Below are positions 34,701-47,650 of a stretch of DNA of 64,000 nt, piece by piece. This DNA is from Anoplopoma fimbria (lineage: Eukaryota; Chordata; Actinopteri; Perciformes; Anoplopomatidae): positions 3,467,236-3,531,235 of the forward strand of contig NC_072450.1 in the NCBI RefSeq assembly GCF_027596085.1, written 5' to 3'. Position 1 is the first letter of the stretch. Every line of letters begins with the position of its first letter. Below the pieces are notes generated by a model. It searched no databases, had not been told where the DNA came from, and saw only the letters and a list, made by a program, of their open reading frames with translations. A program made the translations under genes and the position numbers.

Positions 34701-37700
34701 GAGGAGGACCTGGGGCTGGGAGGCTTGAGTGGGAAACAGCTCAGAGAACTGCAGGACCTGGTGAGAACCACAGTCAAGTCTAGGGATTATACAAAGAAGG
34801 CCAATTCATGTTTAGATGGTCTGAAAAAAATCTTCATTTGAGTAAATATTTTGCAGCCAAATCAAATTGTTTACATGATATTTAACCTTTGTTTCTTTAT
34901 AATGGATTTAATACTTGACTTCTTTTTGTTACAGGACTTGTATTAAGGCAATAAAGTAGGCCATGAATATGAGATATGAGTTTGCAGATAATTATTTATG
35001 GCTTTTAGACGGTTTTCATTTTGATTCTTCACTGTTCATTTTTTTCGTACGCTCTCTGATGTTTCAGAAAATATTCAGAATATAAACAAAGCTTCAGACA
35101 CAAATAGTCTTTCAGTACATATTTATGTTTTTAACTGGATCATGTGTGTCTGTGTGGTGGTGCAGAGGCTGATCGAGGAGGAGAACATGCTGGCTCCGTC
35201 TCTGCAGCAGTTCTCCCTGAGAACAGAGATGCTTCCTTGTTACATCCCCATCAGAGTGGCTGAGAAGATCCTCTTCGTTGGGGAGTCCGTCCAGATGTTT
35301 GAAAACCACAACCACAGCCCGTCCAGAGCTGGTAGCATATCCTGGTCTAATTTACAAGCTTATTATAACATTTGTCTTCATGTCACTGAGAGGAAACATC
35401 TCATTGTTGTGGTGTTTCTTTCAGGCTCCATTCTGAAGCACCAGGAGGACTTGTTTGCTGCCGAGCTGCACCGACTCAAACAGCAGCCTCTTTTCAGCCT
35501 GGTGGATTTTGAAAACATGATCGATCACATCAGGAGCACAGTGGCAGAGGTGAACACACACACACGTTAGGATTTCATCAATACTGGTACTTTTATCGAT
35601 ACTCTTATCGGTTCTTTTTGACTATATTGTGAGAAAAAAGACAATTAATTAAGGAAAGAACATTGCTTTATTATTCTTTTTAATAGTCTTTCTTGAGCAG
35701 CAATACAAGAAGTTCCAAAATCTTTAAAATACATTCACAGTTAAACAATTATCTCAGTGATTATCTTTCATTGATTATCCTGTTCTTCTGATCAAACTAA
35801 GCATCTCCAATCAGTAGAACACTGATCATTTGTGCAGTCTGATGTTCTGCTTGTTGTCCAGATGTTGTGGTAAACTGCTGCTGTTTCCTCCCTTAACTTG
35901 TGAGGGTTTTTTATTGAGTTTGAGACAACGAGAGTTCTCAGAGTCTACTGGAGGAAAATGTAAAACCACTTTGGATCTTTGTTAAAATGTCTAAATCTCT
36001 CTGACTTGCAGCATCTCTGGACCTTGATGGTGGAGGAGTCCGATCTGCTCGAACAGCTCAAGGTTCGTATTAAACACACTTTCTTTTTTCTGGATCATAA
36101 TGATGCCAAAATGAACAGTATTGATGTTTGTATTTTTTATTCCCAGATCATTAAGGACTTCTACCTGCTGGGTCGTGGCGAGCTCTACCAGGTTTTCATT
36201 GACCTCGCCCAGCACATGTTGAAGACGCCTCCCACAGCCGTCACTGAGCATGGTAGGTTTGAATTACGAACTTGACTAAAGAAGTTTTCACTCAGGTCTT
36301 TTTGTTCAGTAGTTATATTAAACATTCCCACCTGTATCAACCAGAACAGTGGTGTAACAGCCCATTGATATTTACTGCTCAAACTTAAATGTGTATTGAT
36401 CCAATGTCATCATGCTACCGACTGGGAAAATTAATAATAATTGAAATAATGCTGGTTTGGTCAGGTGAAAAGGTGGTAATAAAATGAAATTCAATACTAT
36501 GACATTATCATTTTTTGACATACTATACTATGATTTCTTTTACATTTTGTATGACATACAATGCTATGACTTTTTTTATTTATGTTTCTTTTATAATTTT
36601 TTTCGACATACTATACTATGACTTTTTATTTTTTTTCCAACATACTATACTGTGCCTTTTTATTTATTTTTAATTTTTTTGACATACTATACTATGACTT
36701 TTTTAAATTTCTTCGACATACTATACTATGACTTTTTTTTGACATACTATACTATTATTTTATTGTTTTGACATACTATACTATTATTTTATTTTTTTGA
36801 CATACTATGATTTTTTTTTTGACATACTATACTATGACTTATTTTTACATTTTGTATGACATACAATGCTATGACTTTTTTTATTTATGTTTCTTTTATA
36901 ATTTTTTTCGACACACTATACTATGAGGTTTTTTTCGACATACTATACTATGACTTTATTTTTTTCCAACATACTATACTGTGCCTTTTTATTTATTTTT
37001 AATTTTTTCCACATACTATACTATAACTTTAAAAAAAAGAAATTCGACATACTATACTATGACTGTTACTCAGAGAAATAACAAAGTATAATAGATTAAT
37101 ATCATGGATGACATACTCATGGCCTTGTATGCTGATTTGCAGCAAAGCAAAAAAATGTACACCCCAAGTAATCACTTTCACAAAAAAACTGTGTATTGTG
37201 CAGCAGGTTAATCACTAGTACTGTTTAGTTTTTATTGTTTTATATCTTATTCATGAGCACATAACCACCTTTTGCAAATACAAAGATTGCGTAGTCCCTT
37301 TTTAAAACAAGCTCTGTACAGAGTTCTATTGAATCGCTGTCACTGAATGGTAGCAAGTGAATATTTCAAATGTTATGAAATAAGAGATACAAATAGTTTG
37401 GAACCATTAAAAAAAAAGAATAAGTACCCTAATGAACTTTTGTTTTATTCTTTTAAGTACTACATTCTTTGAACACAACATATCACTCCAGTTCTGCACA
37501 GACGCCAACGTCTAAATGGAAAGAAAGCTTTATCGTTATATATTAGTTGCAGATTCATGGCCATGAAGTTGGCTGTTTAAAACAATGTTCCTGCTCTCAA
37601 AAGTAAATCAACTTTTCAACTTTGTGAATTGTGATGAAGCATCGTACTGTGTTCCAGTGTGCACAGGGTCTGGAACAACCATGCAGCAGCCTCCAGCTGC

Positions 37701-40700
37701 CATTACACACCAGATGTTTAAGCTTCGTTCTGGTCCTTTTACAACTGAACCCTGCTCACTAACTCTTCATTATGGAGTGTCACTACGAGTAAAATCAAGT
37801 CAATAAACATCTACAGCCAGGGACAAAGTGATGGTTCCTTTTATTTTACTTTAGGGTGGTGTTAGGAATGAGTAGCTACAGGTTTATAGGCACGACTGAT
37901 TTAATGTTTATAAAGTAGCAATAATGCAGATTGTAAATGTACCTGGTCGTCTCACATCCAGTTAAGGCCAGTGGAGAAAGAGAGTTTTATTGTCCACTTT
38001 CTCTCCTTAATGTCTGGGAACCTTAATGTGAGCGAGCAAACGGAGGCAGAGCGAGTAGAGAAAGTGTGTCGGGGTCAGATTGTGTTGGACCTTTATTGTA
38101 CAGCAGCAGAAAGAAACCAAAAGTTATTATTTCATAAGAGTAACTATATGTATTTTAACGTCATGTGATTCCTCTTCCACAGACGTAAACGTGGCCTTTC
38201 AGCAGGCGGCTCATAAGGTGCTGCTGGACGACGACAACCTGCTGCCTCTGCTGCACCTCACTGTGGACTACCAGGGCAAAGACAGCAAAGGTCTGCTGCT
38301 GAACACACACACTGACCATGCTCATGATAGGATCCTATTGAGGAGACTGAAGGAGAGAAGTACCCTGATGTACAAAGGCAGATGATGTACAGAAACTTTT
38401 TTCCTTTAAGAGGATGCTCTCCTTTATTTGGTGTTTAGCGCCATCCAGTGGTGGTATGATCAAACTGTTAAGAAATTTTAAATAACAACTCTTATCTTCA
38501 GTTTTTATTAATCTGCTGATTGAAAACACCAAATCTTCTTTGAATTGAATTGTCCATTTAAAGAAATTTACTCAACAACAATTTATACAATTTATAATTG
38601 TTTAACAGATTTATTATGCAAAAATGCAGCACATTCTCTATTTGTGTCTTCTCAAATTGGAGGATCTGCTGCTTCTCTCTGGTTTATATCAATATAAAAA
38701 GAAATATGTTTTGCTAATCGTTTTGAACTGTTGTTAAAACAAAACAAACAAGAAGAAGATGGCTCAGGGACTCTCTGATGGATACTATACTTTTAGTTTT
38801 TTTTATATTATTTTTATAATTTTAATTATATAATTTTGTTTTGAAGTATTTTCTCATTAATATTATGTATTCATATCATAATATATATTTTAACATTATT
38901 CAGGTGGAAACTTCAAATAAGTCCAGTAGTTTTTTGCCTCTTCCTGCACTGTGAAATTATTTATCTCTGTTATGTTTGTGCATTTTTTTAAATTGTGCAA
39001 CTAAACTAAACTAAACTTTCAACTAAAACTTTCAACTTGTAAACATTTATTTACACATTAATCGATTATTGGTAATAATTATTATTTACAGCCCTTTTTC
39101 TAACACAACACACACTAGCCTGAAGCTTATGTGATCCTGTGAGATCAGTTTGTATTAAAACAAATGATCAGATGAGTCACCGTCATTACAGAATCCTCCT
39201 TAACTTCCAAGCACCCTGATGAAGATGATTATCAGACTCATTGGATGGTGTCCAGTGAGGCTCAATAACCCTCCTGATCACTCGTTCTCTTATCTCTGTA
39301 ATTTAATGTGGTTAATGTTTTTTGTGCATGTTTTCTTCCAGAGGCGACAGGCCCCAGAGAGGGAGCCACTCCTCCTCAGGACACCTCCCCCCGTGAGGCT
39401 CCTCCCACAGGCTGGGCGGCTCTCGGTCTCACCTACAAGGTCCAGTGGCCGCTGCACATCCTCTTCACTCCCGCCATCCTGGAGAAGTGTGTACTCATTT
39501 GGCTCCCTTTATAGTATTGTTATTTATTGATTATGTTTGAGTTCAGCTGGTGATCATCCTCTCCTCCTCCTCCTCCTCTGTGTTCAGGTACAACGTTGTG
39601 TTCAGGTACCTGCTGAGCGTGCGGAGGGTGCAGTCTCAGCTGCAGCACTGCTGGGCTTTGCAAATGCAGAGGAAGCACCTCAAGTCCAGCCAGACGGTCG
39701 CCGTTAAGTGGAGACTACGCAACCACATGGCGTTCCTCATCGACAACCTGCAGTACTACTTACAGGTAACGATAGAGAGGAAGAGGCTGAAGGAGCCAGA
39801 TGTACAAACAATGTGTGTGTATGCACAATATGTACACGTGCAAACCAGTTTTTATCAAAACAGATTTTGCAGCAAGATTGTGTTCATCTTGCACATTCTT
39901 GATCTTTAAAACATGATTTAACGAACTTTACTGCAGTTTAAATGTATTTCCAGACTCCTCAAAGTCTCCTCTTTTAAAAAAAATAATTATCTGGTTAAAT
40001 ATTAGTAGCTACAAGAGACACATCTGCTTTCTTGCTCATTAAGACACAAGAAAAAGATAAAACTGGTAAAGACAAACTTTTGGTTTGTGTTCAACAAATC
40101 AAGCATCCAAATGTATTGTTGTGGGAATATAAAATGGAGACAGAATCTAATGATTAAACATGATTTGTTTTGGTTGTTATTAACCAATGTCACCTGGCAT
40201 ATGTGGTCTCTTTGAAGGCTAACAATTATCTATAATAAGATAATTAAATATATGTTAAAACCTTATTTTAAATAGTCAAACGCCCAATTTTATGCTGCTT
40301 TTCTAGTTAATATTATTTTATTGAAATAACTCATGTTTGTTCTACTCATGATTCTTTGTAAAGCACTTTGTAAACTGTATTTAGAAAAAAAGTGATCGTA
40401 ACTAGTCATTATTGATTACCATTCTCAAGTGTGATGAATATTTACAGATACATAGTGAATTACAGACACATTGGGTGCTAAAACAGTCATTGGTACATGA
40501 TTTGAAACAATTCAACATAAAATAATCATTGAAACTGTGCTTCTTAAGCGTTCTTTTGGTTGACTTAAGGTCCAGATTTAAGGACTAATGGCCTTCAACC
40601 ACTTGTGGCTACTTGTTGAGTTGTTCAGTTTCAAAATTCTTGAGATGTAATAACCAAAACCATGTTTCACAGATTACCATGTGTACGTACAGCTTTATAA

Positions 40701-42620
40701 ATCTCATTAAAAAGAGTTCTTGCAGACTTTATTATTGTATCTGACCCCAGACATACCGTATGATTGGAGCATTACGTTTTTAAAGTATTTTTCTTGTTTC
40801 CTGCCTCCAGGTGGACGTGCTGGAGTCTCAGTTCTCTCAGCTGCTTCAGCAGATCAACTCCACCAGAGACTTTGAGAGCATCAGACTGGCCCACGACCAC
40901 TTCCTCAGTAACCTGCTGGCCCAGTCCTTCATCCTCCTGAAGCCGGTATGAATCAGGATTCTTCACAAACACATGCATCTTCACTAAAACCTTAATATTT
41001 ATAACATTTCTGCATAAACACGGTCATGCTTGCACGGTGGCGCTTCTCCTCCGTGTGAGTCCAGAGGACGTTAAAGTCTTTAGTAGGGATGAACCATGAA
41101 ATATAACTACTCCTGCCATGGCTGTCATAGTATAATATGCTATAAATATGTAATAAAAAAGTATTTGTATAGTATATCACAAAAAGTCATAGTGTAGTAT
41201 GTCCAAAAATGTCATAGGCCATAAAATTGGTCACAATATCCAAAGGGTCATACTAAACAATGACATATTACCATGAAAAAAAATCTAAATATAATAACTA
41301 AAAATAAATGTCAAAATATATGTCATAATAAAATGACAAATAAAATGTAGAAACAGTCATAATAGAAATATAAAAGAACATTTCATGATCATAATAAAAT
41401 GTCAAAAAAATTCTATGAATATTATAAAATGACAGAAAACATCATAGTATAGTATATCACAAAAAATTATAGTGTTGTTTGTGTTAAAAATGTGTCATAG
41501 TATAGTAGGAGACAATTTGAGAAAGTATAACATCTCATGAAAAAGTCATGTGATGTAAAAGAGTCCTATTATAGCATGTCAAAATATAGCCATAGTAACA
41601 GTCTTAGTTTAATGTCATAAAATATAAAAGAAAGTACAGTATGCTATAAAGTATACGAGTATAGTATGTCAAAAAATCTTTATAGTATGGCATGTCATAA
41701 AAATGTCATAGTATAATATGTCATAAAAACATCATAGTATAGTACGTCATAGAAAACGTATTCCCCCCAAAAATCACAGTATAGTATGTTGTAAAACTTG
41801 TCATAATATAGCATGTCAAAAAAAAATGAACATAATTAAATATGTAGAAAAAATCATAGTACAGTATGTTGTGAAAAATGTCATATACCTCATGCCAGAA
41901 ATGTACAGTATTGCAGAAAATCATAGTATGTTGTAAAAAATGGAAAAATCATTGTTTGTCATAAAACAATTTAAAAACAAAAAAATCTGAATGGGTGACA
42001 TAAACTTGGGGTCACTTTGACCACTTCAAATCAAATCAGTTCATCCTTAAAGTCACTGAGTTTTATGTTGTTAATTAACTGGCTGATTAGTCCATTTATT
42101 TGAATTAACCCTTAATAAACCCTCCTGTCGTCAGGTGTTCCACTGTCTGAACGAGATCCTGGAGCTGTGCCAAACCTTCTGCTCTCTGGTCAGTCAGAGC
42201 GTGGCGCCGCTGGACGAGAGGGGAACCGCTCAGCTGGACATCCTGGTCAAGGTGGAGACGCTCTCCTCCCCATCTGCCCAATGGCCGAACAATTCAATAT
42301 ATATATATATAAATATATATATTTCTGTTGTAACACAGAGCTTTGTGTTTCCAGGGCTTTCGGCGTCAGTCCTCCTTGCTGTTTAAGATCCTCTCCAGCG
42401 TGAGGAACCATCAGATAAACTCCGATCTGGCTCAGCTGTTACTGAGACTGGACTACAACAAATACTACACCCAGGCTGGAGGCACTCTGGGCAGGTAGGA
42501 CACAGAATCCCAGCATGCACCATCATCCTCTTTTGCTTAATAATTCATTCAGTGAACTTCAATATACCTGACTGGAGAGTTAATTAAAACATTCTAAATG
42601 TCTTTCTTTTCAGTGTTTGA
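31745..42620 (+). CDS. tubgcp4: Gamma-tubulin complex component 4 (GCP4), complete, 18 exons
   Basis: Subunit of the gamma-tubulin ring complex that nucleates microtubules at centrosomes. Coding exons: 31745-31822, 33075-33203, 33411-33533, 33616-33669, 33791-33847, 34353-34432, 34559-34760, 35166-35331, 35425-35549, 36012-36062, 36147-36252, 38183-38290, 39342-39486, 39588-39765, 40811-40945, 42135-42251, 42355-42494 and 42614-42620. Together they encode 666 aa (human 667) with every junction in phase. The N-terminal GCP domain starts MIHELLLALSGYPGTIFTW and continues with SCGGLPPVRMALEKILAVCHG. The C-terminal gamma-tubulin-binding domain includes YKVQWPLHILFTPAILEKYN, RLRNHMAFLIDNLQYYLQVD and INSTRDFESIRLAHDHFL. 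The acidic loop EEEEEDLGLGG is kept. The last exon supplies only Ser-Val-stop. It is head to head with cdkn2aip and tail to tail with tp53bp1. Confidence 0.98.
32140..32720 (-). repeat. Inverted R2 repeat copy with (CATTA)/(CATA) array, tubgcp4 intron 1
   Basis: Reverse orientation of the R2 block: array 32140-32345, then 'gcgacttacaataagtg', 'gaactactagtcaccagaag' and a few 'actaatagaataca' units. It forms an inverted pair with the copy in cdkn2aip intron 1 (28640-29535). The two bracket the shared promoter region. Confidence 0.85.
36485..37070 (+). repeat. Tandem 'gacatactatactatgac' array, tubgcp4 intron 11
   Basis: About fifteen imperfect units of 20-45 bases, each with the core 'acatactatactatgact' followed by a T-rich spacer. 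A larger block ('atttattttt...catacaatgctatgac') recurs inside it. The same core appears in the opposite orientation in intron 15 and in a tp53bp1 intron. Confidence 0.9.
41100..41960 (-). repeat. Inverted 'catagtatagtatgtc' array, tubgcp4 intron 15
   Basis: More than twenty decayed units with the core 'catagtatagtatgtc' and A-rich spacers. This is the reverse complement of the intron 11 array. It is older or more divergent than the intron 11 copy. Confidence 0.88.
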
Positions 42621-43445
42621 GAAGAACAGACTCCCATCAATCCCAAACTATAATGTGGCATGCCTGTTAAATGCTCCTTCAGGGTTATGGTTCTCATATT
42701 CCTTTTTTGCCTCTGAAGCTTCAGCCTCCACCTCGATACAACAGAGGTGGAGGGGATTTTGTTTGTCACAATCACAGCATTGAAAAATGACACTTGTATT
42801 TTCAGACACATTGACCTCATTGGGAAAGATTTGAGTGAAACTACTTAAAAACAGTCGTTCCATTGACGGCTGTTCATTGAGGTCTGTGGATTAAACACAG
42901 AAAGTGAAGTTTCCTGTAAAAAGATTGAGGTTTGGTTTATATATATTTTTATTTAAAGAATGGTTCAACATTTTTAGTAAATCTGCTTCCTTGTTGAGAG
43001 AAAGATGTAAAGATTTATGCCGCTCTCATTTGTTAATTATGAGGCCACAGAGGTCAAAACTCGGTCAAAAATACTTAGCTTAGCCATGCTAGCTGTTAAC
43101 AGTCTTTATGCTAAGCTAACAGTTTCCTGTAGCTTCTATATTTAGCGTACAAATATGAGAATGCTGTTGATATTCTCGATAAAGGAGAGAATGTGTTGAA
43201 CTATTCCTATTTTTGTACTCAAGTTCAAACTTATTCAACCTGCTTCATAACGAGTCCGTGCCATCATTTTTCAATGCTGTAAATTTAGCAAACAAATTCC
43301 ATTTACTTCCACTGAAAAGAGCTGGAAGCAGAAGCCTCAGGGGCAGATCAACACCTGAGCACTTCGACCTCACTCTGAGTTCAGTAGGGAACTGTTTGGT
43401 CATGTGACCCTTTGGCTACAGCTCACTGTCCTTGTATAAACTGTA

Positions 43446-43482
43446 AATAAATATTAAACCATGTTGTGTGGAGAAAAATAAA
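43446..43482 (+). terminator. tubgcp4: Candidate poly(A) signals of tubgcp4
   Basis: AATAAA at 43446-43451 and 43477-43482, about 830-860 bases after the stop codon and a few tens of bases from the tp53bp1 signal on the other strand. A third plus-strand hexamer, at 43528-43533, lies already inside the tp53bp1 3' UTR. Confidence 0.6.
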
Positions 43483-43516
43483 CTGGATTCAGTTAAAATG
43501 AAACAAAGAGTCACAA

Positions 43517-43522
43517 TTTATT
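43517..43522 (-). terminator. tp53bp1: Candidate poly(A) signal of tp53bp1
   Basis: TTTATT on the plus strand (AATAAA on the coding strand), about 105 bases past the stop codon. Cleavage would fall near 43490-43505, within the predicted 3' end of tubgcp4. Confidence 0.65.
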
Positions 43523-43627
43523 ATCTCAATAAAAACAGACAGGATAAAGTTATATACAGCAGAGGCATGCAACAGAACTAATGCAGAACATTTAATGTGG
43601 TCCGGAGGCGTTTGTTTTGGAGTGGGA

Positions 43628-46600
43628 TTATGATGAAGAGGAGGAGGAGGAGTAGTCATGGTGATACTGAGGCTTACTATGGAAACCCAGGCGCTCCCCG
43701 CGGATGACGCTCTGGATGATCCACTCTGGAGACACCAGCGGGACTTCCTGTGATGTCATGTTTTTCTCCACCGATGCCGGACAGGCGCGGTCCGTCACCA
43801 CCACGTCGTACTTGCCGGCAGGAATGTCTGCAGATGGAGGGAGGAGGAAAAAAAAACTGTCAATAAATAGCTTCCAGAATCATATTGTGACATCATGAGG
43901 TGTGATTCTGTACCTGAGACGTCTTTGTCTGCCGGGAACTGTCGGACGGAGGAGCCTCCACCCATCCCGATCAGCTGTGCCCAAAGCTCCACCGGCTTCT
44001 CAAACACCAGAAGGACCCGCAGAGTCTTGAACGGGCTGCAGCGCGGATGCCTGATGGGAGAGAAAATATATTTAAAAAAAATAGCAAATCCAGCTGCTTT
44101 TGAATGAGCATCTCAAGCTAACATTGAAAAACCTTTTCAGAGGAGCAGGTTCTCTTCCTCAAGATAGTTTAGTATGTCACAGGATGCTAGGTCTTAAAAA
44201 TAGAAAGTATAGTATGTCGTAACAAAATTTCATAGTTTAGTGTGTCCCAAAAGATTTCAATGTCAAGAGTCATGAAAAAGTAATAATATAGTTTATCAAA
44301 AAACGATATATGTCTTAGAAAATGTAAAAAAACAAAATATAAACCATGTTAAAAAAACATAGTATTGTATGTCGAAAGAAATGTCAAATTATAACATGTC
44401 AGAAAAAGTCATAGTATGTTGTAAAATTGTCATAGTAGAGCATGTAATTAAACACATCTTAGTATAGTTTATATAAAAAAACGTTATAGTATAGTACTTT
44501 ATAAAACATCTAAAACGTCATGAAAGTCATATTTAGTCTGTCAAAATGTTTTCGTACTACAGTATGTCGTAAAAAAAGCCACAGTATAGCAAAAATATAG
44601 TATTGTATGTCAGATAAAAAGTAATAGTAAAACTTGTAAAAAAGCTGTGGCAAAATGTCAAGAGTACAGTATGTTGTTAACTCAGTGTAGTAGGTCATAA
44701 GAAAAAATCATAGTATAGTAGGTTAAAAAACTCATAATATAGTTCTTCATATAAAACTTGATGTGTTCAAGGACTGTAAGAAAATTGTAAATCTGAAGTT
44801 AATGACGGTTTTGAAAGCTTCTGGCTACGATAAACTTATATTTTTGAGAATTGTTTTAAAGAAAACATGCTTTTTCGGTTGCAGAGGACAAACAGCCTTC
44901 TGAGTTTTCACTCTGTGATTAGAATGCTAAATCAACCAGAGATACTCGAATCATAATCAAACATAATCCATAGAATCCATCCAGTGGAACCCAGAGAATA
45001 AAAAGCAGAGCTAATGAAAGCCGCTCCTCTCACCATTCCACTATGGCCTCATCGGGCCCCACCCCGGCGGGCAGCAGGTAGTTCCTGTAGTTGAGCAGCT
45101 TGTTGTCTTTGCAGCAGTCCCTCACCCAGATGTGCGACACGCTCGGCACACCGCTGGCCAAACACAGAAGGTACTTCCTGGTGCGACAGTGCTGGTCTGC
45201 AATCAGCAGACTCTGGTAGGCCGCCTTACACTGCAGAGGGAACCAAACAGAGGAAGAAACAACATGGATGACTGGGTTATTAATACACACTGGAGCTGGA
45301 GCTGAGCTTTTAGATGACACTCATCTCTTTAAAGGGGAAATTTAACACGTTCTATGTGGATGGTAAATGTAGTCCATTAAAGCAGTGAACTTCCTTGTTC
45401 TTCTTCACTTCTACACATTCTAGTGTTTTGGCTGACTCAGAGATATTCAGCCGTATTTAATGCAGTCAGAGTTTACCAACGAAGAGATGTCAGTACAGGT
45501 GTCAGAGGCTCAAGAGCAATGCATTCTGGTACATGTAGGCACAACCGGTTCGACTCCATGATCAGGAGAACTCAGCTTTCTGGGTAAAAACAGCAACACT
45601 GAGGAATTGTTTGCTTCAATCGACTACATTTACCATCAACACTGATGACACGTCCACATTAAAGGTGGCAGATTTGTCCTTTAAAGTGCATCAAAATATG
45701 ACATAACACCACATCTTAAACAATATGCAATGAGAGCTGTATGAATGTGAAAACAAAACAAATTGGAATAATTAATATGACATATCTGGAGTAATATGTG
45801 ACAAAAGAATCATGAAAAATTACGAACTCAAAGATAAATGGGCTACATCGTTATGTTAAATGATTTCTTTATTTTCTTCTACAGTTATTTTTACCTGCAT
45901 ATATATTTTTATGTTTATTTTATGATATTTATTTTATAAATTTATAAATAATATAAGATTTATTTTAAATTTATAAAAATAATATAAAATGTATTTTAAA
46001 TTTATATTTATAAATAATATAAAATATATTTCAAATTTATATTTATAAATAATATAAAATGTATTTCAAATTTATATTTATAAATAATATAACATTTATT
46101 TTAAATTTATATTTATAAATAATATAAAATGTATTTCAAATTTATATTTATAAATAATATAAAATTTATTTCAAATTTATATTTATAAATAATATAAAAT
46201 TTATTTTAAATTCATATTTATAAATAATATAGAATGTATATCGGTTGTATAAAAATAATTAACTTTTCCATTTTCAGTTTTGTATTGGGTTTTCTTTGGA
46301 CGGTCTGGGTTGACATAAGATGCATCACATTGTGTAAAATAAAGTTTTTTACTGCTACAAGCTCTACAATATATGTAGCAAAATAATAATTCACGTCCAT
46401 AAAATCCTGGAGGCAATAATTGTCAAAGTTTTTATTGCCATTAATTCTCACGTTTTTATGAACAAGAAACTGGGTGGTGCTTTCCGATCACTTACTTGTT
46501 CTTCGTTGAAGTCTTGCAGGACGAAGCCTCCACCCGTCTGCAGCTGGGACTCTGTGTACGTTTTGTTATACGGACCCGTCTGCACGTAATCTGTTGAAAG

Positions 46601-47324
46601 ACAAAACAATAACAATAAATATTGATCCTACAATCATTACTGAAGCAGGAAGTGATGCTTCTTCTTCTGATCCTCCTCTGCAGTCCTCTCACCGTCCTCA
46701 CCCTCCTCGTCATCGCTGGCGTTCTTGTTGGTCAGCCGGTCGATCTCTGACGAGGCCGTCAGCATGAAGGCGAAGCCCATGAAGAGGGTGGTGTTCTGGG
46801 GCAGCGGGCCGTGAGTCTCCGCCACGTCTCCGGACCGACCGGGGAGATCGGTGCCGCTGCCGGAGGTGTTACAGACCGCGACCCGCTGAGCTGCAGACAG
46901 AAACACGAACGGACAGAGTTAGAGGAGGAGGAGAAGAGAAGAAGAAGAATAACAAGAACAAGAAGAAGAAGAAGAAGAAGAATAACAAGAACAAGAAGAA
47001 GAAGAAGAAGAAGAAGAATAACAAGAACAAGAAGAAGAAGAAGCAGCAGAAGAGCAGAAGACATGAAGGGAGGGAGTCGGAGTAGATCAAAGTTCAGTTC
47101 AGCCAAAATACAAAAACATATTTTTTGTCCCTCACATCCAGTGAGATCATTATCTGCTGATGTGTAGAGTTGTGACATAATTCATATTAAAGTTATCTTT
47201 ATGATGTTGCTGAAAACATCTTCAAAATGTAAAAAAAAAAAAAGAAAAAAGAAGCTTTTATCAGAAAATGGCAAAAGATGATGGAACCTAAGGTTGAGGA
47301 TGTTATAAATAATATACTGTAATA

Positions 47325-47358
<34 letters not shown>

Positions 47359-47593
47359 GAGGGAGAAGTTGACTTTTCCTTCCAGACTGAAACTGGACAA
47401 TTTTCATCAATATTTGGGAAAAATATAGAAAACCAATTAGATCAGTTTGTGAGAAAATCGGAGAACACCGGAGAACACCGTGGTTCCATAGCTACACATT
47501 TTGAAAATGTTCTTTGACTTGACATACTGGAAAAAAAAAAAAGTTTTTCCTTTTCTTTAATCAATTTAAACGCCTTATTGAAAATGTGTTGAA

Positions 47594-47650
<57 letters not shown>

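Larger units (their letters stand above)
43628..46890 (-). other. tp53bp1: tp53bp1 exons for the tandem BRCT repeats
   Basis: Five exons encode the C-terminal BRCT pair. The first repeat contains FMGFAFMLTASSEIDRL, LQTGGGFVLQDFNEEQ, LIADQHCRTRKYLLCLASG and VSHIWVRDC. The second has LRVLLVFEKPVELWAQLIG, YDVVVTDRACPASVEK and SPEWIIQSVIRGERLGF. The protein ends in a Ser run after HHDY, where human ends HDYVSH; the run comes from a CTC-rich repeat in the exon. In human 53BP1 these repeats bind p53 and phospho-H2AX. Confidence 0.95.

Noticed and set aside
37585..37806. 73-codon frame inside tubgcp4 intron 11
   Set aside because: No similarity to GCP4, would break the exon 11-12 junction that matches human, and has no splice-site support.
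46811..47167. Plus-strand 118-codon Arg-rich frame and overlapping minus-strand frames
   Set aside because: Artefacts of the GAA/TTC repeat beside a real minus-strand tp53bp1 exon.
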